A stretch of 64,000 nt of DNA, from contig NZ_FWXV01000010.1 in the NCBI RefSeq assembly GCF_900176515.1, positions 248,001 to 312,000 of the forward strand, read 5' to 3'. A program made the translations under genes and the position numbers. The stretch comes from Kibdelosporangium aridum (lineage in GTDB: Bacteria > Actinomycetota > Actinomycetes > Mycobacteriales > Pseudonocardiaceae). The notes beneath the pieces are model-generated. The model saw only the letters and a list, made by a program, of their open reading frames with translations, was not told the origin of the DNA and made no database searches. Below are positions 21,001 to 25,979 of the stretch, one piece after another. Positions within the stretch are counted from its first letter, which is position 1; each line of letters opens with the position of its first letter.

Positions 21001-23455
21001 GTTTCCGCGCGTACGCGCGCAGCGTCGAGACGAACGAACCCGACTCCCGACGCGCAGCCGGGTGGTTCGCGTACGCACTCAACGCCTTTGCTGAAGCCGG
21101 GCGGTACACGGCGACAGGCACTTCAGAACGAGAGAAAACTGCGTCCAGCTGACCGTCGGAGGCGTGGGCATCCCACGTGATCGCGACCTGATATCCGACG
21201 CGCTCAGCGAGTGCGTGCAGTGTTTCAGGGTCCGCACCGAGGATGGTCTCCACTTCACCGGACAACCGAGCGTTCGGAATTCCGGTGACCCGCAGGCGAT
21301 CCGGCGCACTCTCCCGCAGGAACCCTTCTACCGAAGCCAGGTCTGTGAACTCAAGCGTGCGCTCGTCCGGTTGCGCCTGCGCAGAACCCTTGCGCAGCAC
21401 GACGTCGTACCGGTACCGCGTCAACTCGTTCAGCGAATGGCCGCGTTTGACCCACAAGTCGGCGTCCGCGCCGAGTTGCCGCGCCAACGCCGGGAAGAAG
21501 TCCGGGTCCAGCAGCAGTTCGCCCTCACGCGCCACAGCCTGGTCCACAGCGGACTCGTCGAGCGGGCCGTGATGCCGCTCGATCGCGGTGCGGAAACACC
21601 GCAGCAGACGCAAGTTCCGGATGTCGCCGAGGAACACGACACCCCCGGGGGCAAGCAGCCGGTAGGCCTGCGTGATCACCCCGATCAGGTAGTCAACGCT
21701 CGGGAAGTACTGCGCCACCGAGTTGATGATCACGGTGTCGAAGAAGTCCTCGGGCATGTCCCCGAGGTCGTGCGCCGGACGGGCGTCCAGGTGGACCTTC
21801 TCGCTCAGCTCCGGCCGGGTGGAGATCTCCTTGCGGAGGTTCGCGATCGCCTGCGGGGAAAGGTCGACGCCCCAATAGGCATCGGTCTGTGGCGCGACTC
21901 GCGACAGGATCAGGCCGCTGCCGACACCGATCTCGAACACGCGGCGCGGCCGCAGTTCCATGATCTTGCCGATCGTGGCCGCGTGCCATTCCCGCATTTC
22001 GCCGAGGGGGATCTCCGAGCCGTCGTAGCTGGAGTTCCACCCGGTGAAGTTCTCCTCAAGCCCACCGGACGAGGCTTCGGTGAACACGTCCTCATGCAGC
22101 TCACGCCACTCCTCGACGTGGTCGTGCTCGGCGTTCTCGTCGCGGCCCTGCGCCGCGACCGCGTACGCCACCAGCTCGCCGTCCCGCGCGACGACCACGG
22201 ACTGGCTGACGCTGGGATGCTCGCCCAGCACGGACTCGATCTCGCCGAGCTCGATCCGGTAGCCCCGGATCTTGACCTGGTCGTCCGCCCGGCCGAGGAA
22301 CTCCAACGCACCACGGGAGTTGATCCGGACCAGGTCGCCGGTCCGGTACAGCCGGTCCCCCGGCGCGCCGAAGGGATCCGCGATGAACCGCTCCGAAGTC
22401 AGGCTCGGCCGGTTGAGGTATCCGCGCGCCAATCCAGGCCCGCCAAGGTAAAGCTCGCCCTCAGCGACTGGGCGCAGCTGGGCGTCCAGAACGTACGCGG
22501 TCGTCATCGGGTCCGCGATGCCAATCGGCACAACGGGTCCCTTGATGTGGTCCGGGTGCGACTCGCCCAAAGTGGAGTTCACGGTCGCTTCGGTCGGCCC
22601 GTAGGCGTTGAACATCCGCCGATCGCGGCCGTACCGTGCCACGAGCTCCGGGTCGACCCGCTCGGTTCCTGCCAACAGGATCGCACCTGGCCGCAACGAC
22701 AGCTCGCGTGGCAACGCGGCGAGCAACGCGGGCGGCAGGATCATGAACGTGATCTCGTTGCGGTCGATGTACTCGGTCAGCTCGGGACCGGGGACCCGGC
22801 GCTCGGCCGGAACGACCACCAGTCGCCCGCCGGACAACAACGCCAGGCACAAGTCCCAGAACGCCACGTCGAAACTCGGCGACGCGAACTGAAGCACCCG
22901 GTCGGACGGGCCGATGCCGAACCGTTCGGTCTGGGTCGCGACCAGCTTGGCCACACCGGTGTGCGAGAGCACCACGCCCTTGGGCTTGCCGGTCGATCCG
23001 GACGTGTAGATCACGTAAGCCGCGTTGGTCGCCTGGATGTCCGGCGCGGGCAACTGCTCGGGCCAGTCCCACGCCGACGGGTCGTCGAGCAGCACATGCG
23101 GTACGGAGGAAGGCAGATCGGCCGCCGCCTCACTGACCGTGACCATGCAGACCGGCTGGGCATCGTCGAGAAGATAGGAGATGCGATCGGCCGGGTAGTC
23201 CGTGTCGATCGGCAGGTAGGCGGCACCGCTCTTGAGCACAGCCACTTCGGCGATGATCATGTCCAGCGAGCGGGGTACCGCGAGTGCCACAAAGCGTTCC
23301 GGCCCGGCGCCCGCCGCCACCAGCCGGTTGGCAAGGCGGCTGGATCGTGCGTCGAGTTCGGCGTAGGTCAGCGAATCGTCTTCGAACACGACGGCGACTG
23401 CGTCAGGAGCAGCGTGCACACGTTCCGCGAAGAGCTCCGGCCAGGTAGACGACAT
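6095..23455 (-). CDS. Five-module siderophore NRPS with three methyltransferase-interrupted A domains
   Basis: This 5786-residue synthetase assembles the siderophore peptide. Domains by approximate residue are: A1 10-450 and 770-850 split by MT1 450-690; T1 892; C2 940-1370; A2 1390-2215 with MT2 around 1840-2040; T2 2254; C3 2300-2740; A3 2770-3640 with MT3 around 3225-3450; T3 3675; C4 3720-4160; A4 4185-4660 without MT; T4 4702; C5 4750-5190; A5 5215-5700; T5 5745. All four C domains keep HHxxxDG. T domains read GGHS. MT motifs are EIGVGSG or EIGVGTG, inserted after core a8, the position known for backbone N-methylation. A2 and A4 give D-V-W-H-I-S-L-V-D, the serine code. A1 and A3 give D-V-W-I-L-A-A-V/T-N; A5 gives D-A-Q-E-G-G-L-V-D. 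I infer hydroxyornithine-type substrates for these three from the neighbouring monooxygenase and formyltransferase. No starter C, E or TE domain is present. Release may be by cyclisation of a terminal hydroxyornithine, as proposed for related systems. Confidence 0.95.
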   Translation of the reverse strand: MSSTWPELFAERVHAAPDAVAVVFEDDSLTYAELDARSSRLANRLVAAGAGPERFVALAVPRSLDMIIAEVAVLKSGAAYLPIDTDYPADRISYLLDDAQPVCMVTVSEAAADLPSSVPHVLLDDPSAWDWPEQLPAPDIQATNAAYVIYTSGSTGKPKGVVLSHTGVAKLVATQTERFGIGPSDRVLQFASPSFDVAFWDLCLALLSGGRLVVVPAERRVPGPELTEYIDRNEITFMILPPALLAALPRELSLRPGAILLAGTERVDPELVARYGRDRRMFNAYGPTEATVNSTLGESHPDHIKGPVVPIGIADPMTTAYVLDAQLRPVAEGELYLGGPGLARGYLNRPSLTSERFIADPFGAPGDRLYRTGDLVRINSRGALEFLGRADDQVKIRGYRIELGEIESVLGEHPSVSQSVVVARDGELVAYAVAAQGRDENAEHDHVEEWRELHEDVFTEASSGGLEENFTGWNSSYDGSEIPLGEMREWHAATIGKIMELRPRRVFEIGVGSGLILSRVAPQTDAYWGVDLSPQAIANLRKEISTRPELSEKVHLDARPAHDLGDMPEDFFDTVIINSVAQYFPSVDYLIGVITQAYRLLAPGGVVFLGDIRNLRLLRCFRTAIERHHGPLDESAVDQAVAREGELLLDPDFFPALARQLGADADLWVKRGHSLNELTRYRYDVVLRKGSAQAQPDERTLEFTDLASVEGFLRESAPDRLRVTGIPNARLSGEVETILGADPETLHALAERVGYQVAITWDAHASDGQLDAVFSRSEVPVAVYRPASAKALSAYANHPAARRESGSFVSTLRAYARKRLPGYMVPGTFVVLERLPVLTSGKVDRKALPDPEPRTKGTGRAARTPAEQMLCEMFAEVLGLPAVGADDNFFDLGGHSLLATRLILGIRKALGADLAIRSVFDHPTPAGLAELLGTAGNQVVLPALVPVERPERIPLSFAQQRLWFLHRLEGGSATYNVPLVMRLTGKLDVDALQAALNDLLARHEALRTVFPAVDGVAYQHVLPHATVELVRSDSPIDEIVRRVFDLETQIPVRAELLATGPDEHVLVLVFHHIAADGWSMAPLWRDVGTAYSARIRGQAPDWQPLPVQYADYTLWQRNLPDQESQMDYWRTTLAGLPERIELPSDRPHPTVSTYAGGFFTFAWDADLSTGLADLARSCGASPFMVVQAGLVALLTRLGGGSDIPVGTPIAGRTDQALEDLVGFFVNTLVLRVDTAGDPSFRDLVAQVRERSLDAYAHQDLPFERLVEELNPSRSLAYHPLFQTMLAWQNTPAAGVHLPGLDAVKIPVGTGTSKFDLWFSLTETPRGIDGMAEYNAEIFDKSTVETVLARLETLLRAVVADPGAPIGAIDLLTAAEHERITAEWVDTEVPATTIPELFAAQVKRTPDHPALMFEDVELSYAELDALSNRLARLLISRGVGPESVVALALPRSVHLVTSILAVHKAGAAYLPLDPDYPAERIEFMLSDAAPALVLSAEKLSYDSVALDETDLSEWSSEPLVSPATPDHPAYVIYTSGSTGRPKGVVVPHKGIVNRLLWMQHEYGLTGDDRVLQKTPSSFDVSVWEFLWPLIVGATEVLARPDGHKDPAYLAALIRSRGITTLHFVPSMLRVFLQEPAVAECTSLRRVICSGEALPVDAVQDFYRVLDAELHNLYGPTEASVDVTYWHCDPADATVPIGRPVWNTRTYVLDAHLRHVPPGTPGELYLAGIQLARGYLGRPGLSAERFLADPYGPPGSRMYRTGDLAKRRKDGVVEFLGRADEQVKLRGFRVEPGEIAATLAEHPGVAQAVVIAREDRPGDVRLVGYVVPDTEQTDSDAQRDQIGEWQELYDSVYTDAAEFVGWNSSYDGEPIPLEQMREWRDAVVTRIRSLRPKRVLEIGVGTGLIMSQLIEDCESYWGTDLSAKVIDGLRARFPQAELRHGEATDLDGMPTGYFDTVVINSVVQYFPSGDYLNEVLNKALDLVVPGGAVFVGDVRDLRQLHAFHAEVAARRGDRTAEEGVQREKELLVAPEFFDGLVDVRVKRARYVNELSQFRYDVVLYKQPQAVQDLSSVPHEAWRDLSTVEAALRERPDSLRITGIPNGRIVAGVDPEAFHELGDALGYRTVTTWSSTADGSIDAVFFLGDGVPVGAFRPGADGPAVSDPLRFRQDVTLAAEVKDLAAKRLPEHMVPSAVVVLDAIPVTANGKLDRRALPSPDPAVSVSTREPGTPRERLLCELFAEVLGLPKVGPDDSFFALGGHSLLATRLIARVRAALNTELAVRSVFETPTPAGLAELLADSGGRVRAPLQRVQRPDVLPLSFAQQRLWFLHNLEGPSATYNVPLIMRLTGDVNVDALRQALIDVTDRHEALRTVFPQRDGVPYQRILDVADEGARLRVREVTEGDLAEALTELVRAPFDLENRVQMRAELLRLGPQEHVLALVFHHIVSDGWSMAPLWKDVATAYQARLAGQAPQWTELPVQYADYTLWQRDLLGTESDKDSEITAQLDYWRRTLEGLPDRIELPLDRPHPTVATFRGELYTFAWDARLHSELVDLAHTSGASVFMVVQAGLAALLTRLGAGTDIPIGSPIAGRTDHALDELVGFFVNTLVLRVDTSGAPTFRELVTRVRELSLDAYEHQDVPFERLVEALNPARSLSYHPLFQVMIAGQNNARANVTLPGLTVSEIPVTTGTSKFDLSISLTERDQGIDGVMEFNTDVLDRGTVDSILARLERLLRAALADPDRPIGGIDLLAGHERAQVLDVWAGVDEGLGTSTFLDLFAAQVRDRADSVAVVFEDIEITYAELDARANQMAHALIARGAGPEKVVALAVPRSIEMIVAEIAVMKAGAAYLPIDVDYPADRIAFMFQDASPVCLVASRDSHIRATDGVSLLVVDDPEVALRPVTAPEVSVVASSACYVIYTSGSSGRPKGVVVSHAGVAKLVATQQRRFGVGPHSRVLQFASPSFDVAFWDLCLGLLSGGRLVVVPAERRVAGPALTEYAFAHEVNFMILPPALLDAMPEDCDLPTNSVLLAGTERVSPQLIARWAPGRRMFNAYGPTEATTNSTLGESTAEELAGASVVPIGIPDPDTRAYVLDAWLRPVPPGVVGELYLGGSGLARGYLGRPALTSERFVADPFGPAGSRLYRTGDLVRWLPDGRLVFVGRADDQVKIRGYRIELGEIESVLAGHEAVGQSVVIAKDDQLIAYVVTADSRNAGTELEHVEEWRELHEDVFTEASSGGLEENFTGWNSSYDGSEIPLGEMREWHAATIERISALQPRRVFEIGVGSGLILSRIAPLAQEYWGVDLSPKAIANLRGELGDDPRIHLEARPAHNLGDVPREYFDTVVINSVAQYFPSVGYLTEVIREAYSLLAPGGVIFLGDIRNLRLLRAFRTATEIRHGRASVPAVDQAVAREGELLLDPDYFVALADELDGDVDLWIKRGVVHNELTRHRYDVVLRKALPVEPVREEVRSFTDLEAVEGILRESRPERLRVTGVPNARLSGELAAVRVLGDGDAVAALDIVDGVDPEELFALAERVGYHVAVTWAAGAEGALDAVFATNAPGQVYKKTPVRASLASLGNNPAGHRETSSLVASLRSYVRDQLPQYMVPSAFVILDRLPLLASGKLDRKALPSPDRNASMSGRAPRTPVEEVLCGLFAEVLAVPAVGVDDDFFALGGHSLMATRLVARVRAVFGVELEVRAVFETSTVAGLAAALASGDGQVRPALVPAERPEYLPLSYAQQRLWFLHQLEGPSPTYNMPIAMRLTGMLDVEAIRAALADVVNRHEALRTVFPVHDGEAYQQILTDPEITLHVRDVSEAGLADAVTEIARCSFDLRTEVPLRADLLRLGVREHVLVLVFHHIASDGWSMAPLWRDFATAYTARTAGHAPEWEPLPVQYADYTLWQRDALGDSVIEPQLDYWRSVLADLPERIELPTDRPHPPQASYQGEQFTFEWDDDLHAGLVDLARACGASVFMVVHAGLTAVLTRLGAGTDVPIGTSIAGRTDQALDDLVGFFVNTLVLRVDTAGDPSFRDLVARVRERSLDAYAHQDVPFERLVEALNPARSLSYHPLFQTSLAWQNNATADVRLPGLTVSEEPVRLGTARADLVFYVGEGEGAGIRGAAEYNSDIFDRSTVDAVLGRWERLLRAAITDPDRPFGQIDLLTEDEKDRLSAEWSATAVEVPETTIPELFAAQVKRMPDHPALFFEDVELSYAELDAVSNRLARLLISRGVGPESVVALALPRSVHLVTSILAVLKAGAAYLPLDPDYPAERIEFMLSDAAPALVLSAGRMAFESVALDETDLSEWSSEPLASPATPDSPAYVIYTSGSTGRPKGVVVPHRGIVNRLLWMQHEYGLTGDDRVLQKTPSSFDVSVWEFLWPLIVGATEVLARPDGHKDPVYLAGLIRSREITTVHFVPSMLQVFLQEPAVAGCASLRRVICSGEALPVEAVRDFHRVLGAELHNLYGPTEASVDVTYWQCDPADATVPIGRPVWNTRTYVLDAQLRPVPPGTPGELYLAGVQLARGYLGRPGLSAERFVADPYGPPGSRMYRTGDLAKRRKDGVVEFLGRVDDQVKIRGFRIEPGEVEAALLTHPAVSQAVVVARTDRLIGYVVAQEDATRLRSFLMSRLPEHLVPSNIVVLPEFPLTPNGKLDRRALPEPEVTVVLREAHTPAEQALCELFAEVLGVPRVGVDSGFFELGGHSLLATRLVSRIRGVLGVEVPIRAVFDAPTPARLAEVLDPSRAGRPPLRPVQRPEVIPLSFAQQRLWFLDRLSGPSPTYNIPWAWRLSGHIDTEALQAALGDVVAKHEVLRTLVVDDSGTPRQVVLESAEPVLNIETVSPEDLPGRLASAARYCFAIDKEIPIRAALFSTAPDHHVLMLLVHHVAGDGWSLPPLVRDLDESYAARCAGEEPNLAALPVQYADYTLWQRDMLGREDDPDSILGRQAAYWREALAGLPDELALPTDRPRPPQSTNRGGNLSFTVPPEVHRGLRELAHGSDASLFMVLQACVAALLTRIGAGTDIPLGSPIAGRTDHALDDLAGFFVNTLVLRTDTAGDPTFRELVSRVREVDLAAYAHQDLPFERLVEILNPTRSLARHPLFQVMVALYHMADEPDRVLGRDAQWQDAGLGQAKFDLSFDLMETHGVDGIDVDIEYSVDLFDKDTVRTLAQRLVRLMTAVVAEPDRPISHVDVLDPAERLLIVGEWGTSSTVDGLRTIPELFAAQVAATPDAPALSDDNTTLTFAELDERTTRLARQLAAAGAGPERVVAIALPRSARVFETILAVLKSGAAYLPIEPNQPAGRITDLLADANPVLLLTSADMDLPDGGPRRIFIDATDDLPEAEPTPPQPQNPVYVIYTSGSTGRPKGVVVPHAALANLFHSHRETLYRPAGKRMRVGHAWAFSFDASWQPQLWLLDGHEVYVVDDETRRDPAQLAALVREKGIGFLELTPSHFTQIAAAGVIDGDSCALPVVGVGGEAISQQLWEKFRTLQGTEAYNLYGPTECTVDSLVGRAQDADRPVVGRPVHGARAYVLDSGLQPVPAGVAGELYIAGAGLARGYLGQAGGTAGRFVADPFGPPGARMYRTGDLVRWRDGQLEYLGRTDDQVKIRGFRIEPAEIEAVLTRHDAVQDALVVVREDRPGDKRLVAYTVPSGPDAAELRVFAQQTLPEYMVPAAFVAMDAFPVTANGKLDRTALPVPDFGPSLSRRPETPLQGTLCEIFAEVLGISADGVGIDDDLFALGGHSMMLVLLRNRIRERTGTDLPIAEFFRTPTVAGLSARLDDRE
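9756..10895. repeat. Long internal NRPS repeat, copy in A4 (pairs with 18138-19277)
   Basis: This stretch aligns without gaps to 18138-19277 at a constant offset of 8382 bp. A perfectly identical run of about 105 bp lies at 10261-10365 versus 18643-18747. It covers the serine-type A4 domain from its N-terminus to core a8; similarity falls off sharply beyond a8. This indicates recent duplication or gene conversion between modules 2 and 4. Confidence 0.9.
13681..13806. repeat. Internal NRPS repeat, start of MT3 (pairs with 21997-22122)
   Basis: About 126 bp encoding the entry into the third methyltransferase (from EEWRELHEDVFTEASSGG to LGEMREW) is nearly identical in DNA to 21997-22122 in MT1, with only scattered substitutions. 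It shows that modules 1 and 3 share a recent common ancestor or undergo gene conversion. Confidence 0.85.
18138..19277. repeat. Long internal NRPS repeat, copy in A2 (pairs with 9756-10895)
   Basis: This is the module 2 copy of the serine A-domain block described for 9756-10895. Unlike the module 4 copy, it continues on its a8 side into a methyltransferase domain, so the end of the repeat coincides with the insertion point of MT2. Confidence 0.9.
21997..22122. repeat. Internal NRPS repeat, start of MT1 (pairs with 13681-13806)
   Basis: This is the module 1 copy of the near-identical methyltransferase entry segment. The equivalent part of MT2 (module 2, around 17821-17945) is clearly diverged, so the pairing is specific to the two modules that share the same specificity pattern. 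Confidence 0.85.
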
Positions 23456-23483
23456 CGAGGCGATCCTTTGTGGACAAGAGGGC

Positions 23484-23520
23484 GCTCTCGCGAGCGGGAT
23501 GCTGAACCGCTCGCGAGAGC
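23484..23520. promoter_or_regulatory. 13-bp perfect hairpin in the NRPS 5' leader
   Basis: Arms GCTCTCGCGAGCG (23484-23496) and CGCTCGCGAGAGC (23508-23520) are exact complements around an 11-nt loop. On the minus strand it falls after the 18-codon ORF and 28 bp before the NRPS start codon. There is no U-run after it on the NRPS strand, so it is not a typical terminator. It could be an attenuator, an RNA-stability element or a partial operon terminator. Confidence 0.75.
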
Positions 23521-23535
23521 ATGTTCTTTTCAGAT

Positions 23536-23592
23536 TCAGGTCTTCTTTGCCGCCGTTGACAGCAGCGGCAGCGCCTGGTCGAGGTACAACAT
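23536..23592 (-). CDS. 18-codon micro-ORF between the monooxygenase and the NRPS (possible leader)
   Basis: The short frame MLYLDQALPLLSTAAKKT starts 15 nt after the monooxygenase stop and has an AAGGA ribosome site 7 nt before its ATG. Five of the first eleven codons are leucine. It ends 15 nt before the hairpin at 23484-23520. The order ribosome site, micro-ORF, hairpin, then a 17-kb NRPS resembles a translation-coupled leader. I know no family for it; it could also be chance coding. No signal peptide or domain is visible. Confidence 0.4.
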   Translation of the reverse strand: MLYLDQALPLLSTAAKKT

Positions 23593-23606
23593 CGACTAGT
23601 CCTTCA

Positions 23607-24908
23607 TCACTCCGACCGCACGCCGGTCACGGCGAGGTCCGGCAGCTCGGCAGGCTCGTCGACCCGACGGGCGACGATCGCGTCGAGGATCTCACCGACC
23701 CGGACCGCCGTGTTGGACAACAGTGACGAGGTGATGCCGTGCGTGTGCTCGGTCCCGCCTTGCAAGTAGATGCCGCACTGCAGATCCGGGTCCGTCCACA
23801 CGCGATAGTCGCGGTCCACTCGCAACCGCCCGTGGTCGTCGCGCACGCAGTAGCGGGCGACATCACCCAGTTGGCCCAACGGGTCCGCGGGCAGGTAGCC
23901 AGTGGCGTAGACCACAACATCCGCGTCAAGGACCGTCCGCTCGCCAGTGGTGAGCGTCTCGATCGTCACCCGGACACCGGCGTCGGTGCGCGCGACCTGC
24001 GTCGGGCGGGCGACGTTGAACAGCCGAAGCCGTTGCGCGCCTTGCACTTTTTCCTGATACTCGCGGCGGTAGAGCTCGTCGATGAGGTCGATGTCCACGA
24101 CTGAGTAGTTGGTGTTCGCGTGATAGCCCATCAACCGTTGCTTGACGTCTTCTGGCGCGCCGTAGAACTCGTCTACCGCGGCGGGGTCGAAGATCCGGTT
24201 GGCAAAGGAGCTGTCATCCGACGGGCTGTAGCCGTATCGGGAGAAAACGGCGCAGACTTCGGCCCGGGGGAACCTTTCGTGCAGGAACGCGGTGACTTCC
24301 GCGCCGCTCTGACCCGCGCCGACCACGACGAACCGCTGCGGATCGGTGACCGCGTCGACTCGGCTGAGCAGCTGGCTGTTGTGCCAGATGTGCTCGTCGG
24401 CGGTGACGCCTTCGGGCAGGATCGGCCGCAAACCGGTGCCCAGCACGATGTTGCGGGCCCGGAACACCGCTCCGGTCGAGTCCTGGACGTCGAAGAACTC
24501 GCCACCGGGGACCGCGGTCACCGAAACGACGTTGCGGTCGTACGCCACCAGGTCGTCGACCTGGGCCGCTGCCCACTCGAAGTAGTCGTGGAACTCGATC
24601 CGCAGCGGGAACAGGTTCTTGTGGTTGATGAAGTCGACAAGCCGGTCGCGCGCCTTGAGGTAGCACAGGAAACTGAACCTGCTGGTCGGGTTGCGCATGG
24701 TGACCAGGTCCTTGAGGAACGACACCTGCATGGTGGCGTCCTCGATCAGCATCCCGCGGTGCCAGCCGAATGCGGGTTGCCGCTCAAGGAACTGGGCGGT
24801 GACGGGTTTGGCAGCCTGCTCGTTGAACTCCGTCAGTGCTATGGCGAGCGCCAGATTCGACGGCCCGAAGCCGACACCGACGAGGTCATAGACCGCTGGC
24901 TCTGACAT
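23607..24908 (-). CDS. L-ornithine N5-monooxygenase (siderophore hydroxylase)
   Basis: This is an FAD/NADPH-dependent hydroxylase that turns ornithine into N5-hydroxyornithine, the iron-binding building block of hydroxamate siderophores (SidA/PvdA/CchB family). From MSEPAVYDLV it has the FAD motif GVGFGPSNLALAIAL, the substrate-side ERQPAFGWHRGMLIEDATMQ segment, the NADPH motif VVGAGQSGAEV near residue 200, and the C-terminal ATGYLP motif. I prefer ATG at 24908 (433 residues). An upstream in-frame TTG at 24935 would place the start almost on the iron box. It is the first gene of the biosynthetic operon, with the NRPS 151 bp downstream, and it diverges from the formyltransferase. Lysine as substrate is less likely but not excluded by sequence alone. 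Confidence 0.95.
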   Translation of the reverse strand: MSEPAVYDLVGVGFGPSNLALAIALTEFNEQAAKPVTAQFLERQPAFGWHRGMLIEDATMQVSFLKDLVTMRNPTSRFSFLCYLKARDRLVDFINHKNLFPLRIEFHDYFEWAAAQVDDLVAYDRNVVSVTAVPGGEFFDVQDSTGAVFRARNIVLGTGLRPILPEGVTADEHIWHNSQLLSRVDAVTDPQRFVVVGAGQSGAEVTAFLHERFPRAEVCAVFSRYGYSPSDDSSFANRIFDPAAVDEFYGAPEDVKQRLMGYHANTNYSVVDIDLIDELYRREYQEKVQGAQRLRLFNVARPTQVARTDAGVRVTIETLTTGERTVLDADVVVYATGYLPADPLGQLGDVARYCVRDDHGRLRVDRDYRVWTDPDLQCGIYLQGGTEHTHGITSSLLSNTAVRVGEILDAIVARRVDEPAELPDLAVTGVRSE

Positions 24909-24937
24909 ACCCGTCCCATCGTTGGTCCATTTCAATC

Positions 24938-24956
24938 CAAGGTCACCCTAACCTAA
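24938..24956. promoter_or_regulatory. Iron box 1 of the biosynthetic divergent promoter
   Basis: On the minus strand the sequence TTAGGTTAGGGTGACCTTG matches the IdeR/DmdR consensus TTAGGTTAGGCTAACCTAA at about 15 of 19 positions. It lies 30 bp upstream of the monooxygenase start, in position to repress the NRPS operon when iron is plentiful. Confidence 0.85.
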
Positions 24957-24957
24957 C

Positions 24958-24976
24958 TAAGGCTAGGCTCAACTAC
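24958..24976. promoter_or_regulatory. Iron box 2, next to box 1, facing the formyltransferase
   Basis: The plus-strand sequence TAAGGCTAGGCTCAACTAC matches the iron-box consensus at about 14 of 19 positions and starts one base after box 1 ends. Two adjacent boxes in a 125-bp divergent promoter would let IdeR-type dimers bind side by side. The weaker match makes this the less certain of the two. Confidence 0.65.
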
Positions 24977-25033
24977 TACATTCGAGGGTGACGCTCGTCG
25001 CTCAGCGCAGAAGTCAGTACAGAAGGAGGGCCC

Positions 25034-25978
25034 ATGCGGGTCGCGATGTTCGGGTACCAGACATGGGGTCACCGCACCTTGCGGGCGCTTTTGGACTCCG
25101 AGCACGAGGTCGTGCTCGTGGTCACGCACCCGAAGAGCGAGCACGCCTATGAGAAGATCTGGTCCGACTCGGTCGCCGACCTCGCCGAGGAACACAACGT
25201 TCCGGTTCTCCTGCGTAACCGTCCCGATGACGAAGAGCTACTGACCCGGCTGAAAGACGCCAATCTGGACATCATTGTTGCCAATAACTGGCGAACATGG
25301 TTGCCGCCGGAGATCTTCGACCTGCCCAAGCACGGAACGCTGAACGTGCACGACTCGCTGCTGCCCGCCTACACCGGCTTCTCGCCGCTGATCTGGGCAC
25401 TGATCAACGGCGAGAAGGAGGTCGGCGTCACCGCCCACATGATGGACGAGGAACTCGACGCGGGCGACATCGTGCTGCAGCGCGCGATCCCAGTCGGCCC
25501 GACCGACACCACCACGGACCTGTTCCACAGGACGGTCGACATGATCGGCCCGATCACCGTCGACGCGTTGGCGCTCATCGCGTCCGGCGAAGCGGTACTG
25601 ACCAAACAGGACCGTTCGAAGGCGAGCTTCTTCCACAAGCGGTCCATTGAGGACAGCCTGATCGACTGGACGTGGCCTGCCGAGGACATCGAGCGCTTGG
25701 TGCGCGCGCAGTCCGACCCGTACCCGAACGCCTTCACGTACTACAAGGGCGAACGGATCCGCGTGATCAAGTCGTCGGTGTCGAAGGCCTGCTACGGCGG
25801 CACCCCCGGCCGCGTCTTCATCAGGGAAGGCGACGGTGTGGTGATCGTCGCGGGCGCCGACGCGCGGACCGGCCGCAACCGTGGGCTGGTGATCGAACGC
25901 GTCCGCACCGAGGATGACACCGAGTACGCGGCGACTGACTTCTTCAAGGCCATGGGCGGCTATCTGAAGTCAGCCTGA
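25034..25978 (+). CDS. Hydroxyornithine formyltransferase (CchA-like)
   Basis: This 314-residue enzyme of the methionyl-tRNA/GART formyltransferase fold is expected to move a formyl group from N10-formyltetrahydrofolate to N5-hydroxyornithine, giving the formyl-hydroxamate. The catalytic Asn-His-Asp set is visible in NVHDSLLPAYTGFSPL and in AHMMDEELDAGDIV. A C-terminal OB-like domain starts near residue 205. It has an excellent ribosome site (AGAAGGAGGG at 25021-25030) and shares the iron-box promoter with the monooxygenase. A true tRNA formyltransferase is unlikely, given this context and the lack of a neighbouring def gene. Confidence 0.93.
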   Translation: MRVAMFGYQTWGHRTLRALLDSEHEVVLVVTHPKSEHAYEKIWSDSVADLAEEHNVPVLLRNRPDDEELLTRLKDANLDIIVANNWRTWLPPEIFDLPKHGTLNVHDSLLPAYTGFSPLIWALINGEKEVGVTAHMMDEELDAGDIVLQRAIPVGPTDTTTDLFHRTVDMIGPITVDALALIASGEAVLTKQDRSKASFFHKRSIEDSLIDWTWPAEDIERLVRAQSDPYPNAFTYYKGERIRVIKSSVSKACYGGTPGRVFIREGDGVVIVAGADARTGRNRGLVIERVRTEDDTEYAATDFFKAMGGYLKSA

Positions 25979-25979
25979 G

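Noticed and set aside
21164..23599. 811-codon plus-strand open frame opposite module 1 of the NRPS
   Set aside because: This is the same antisense effect. It has no ribosome site or recognisable domain, and conserved A and MT motifs are on the other strand.
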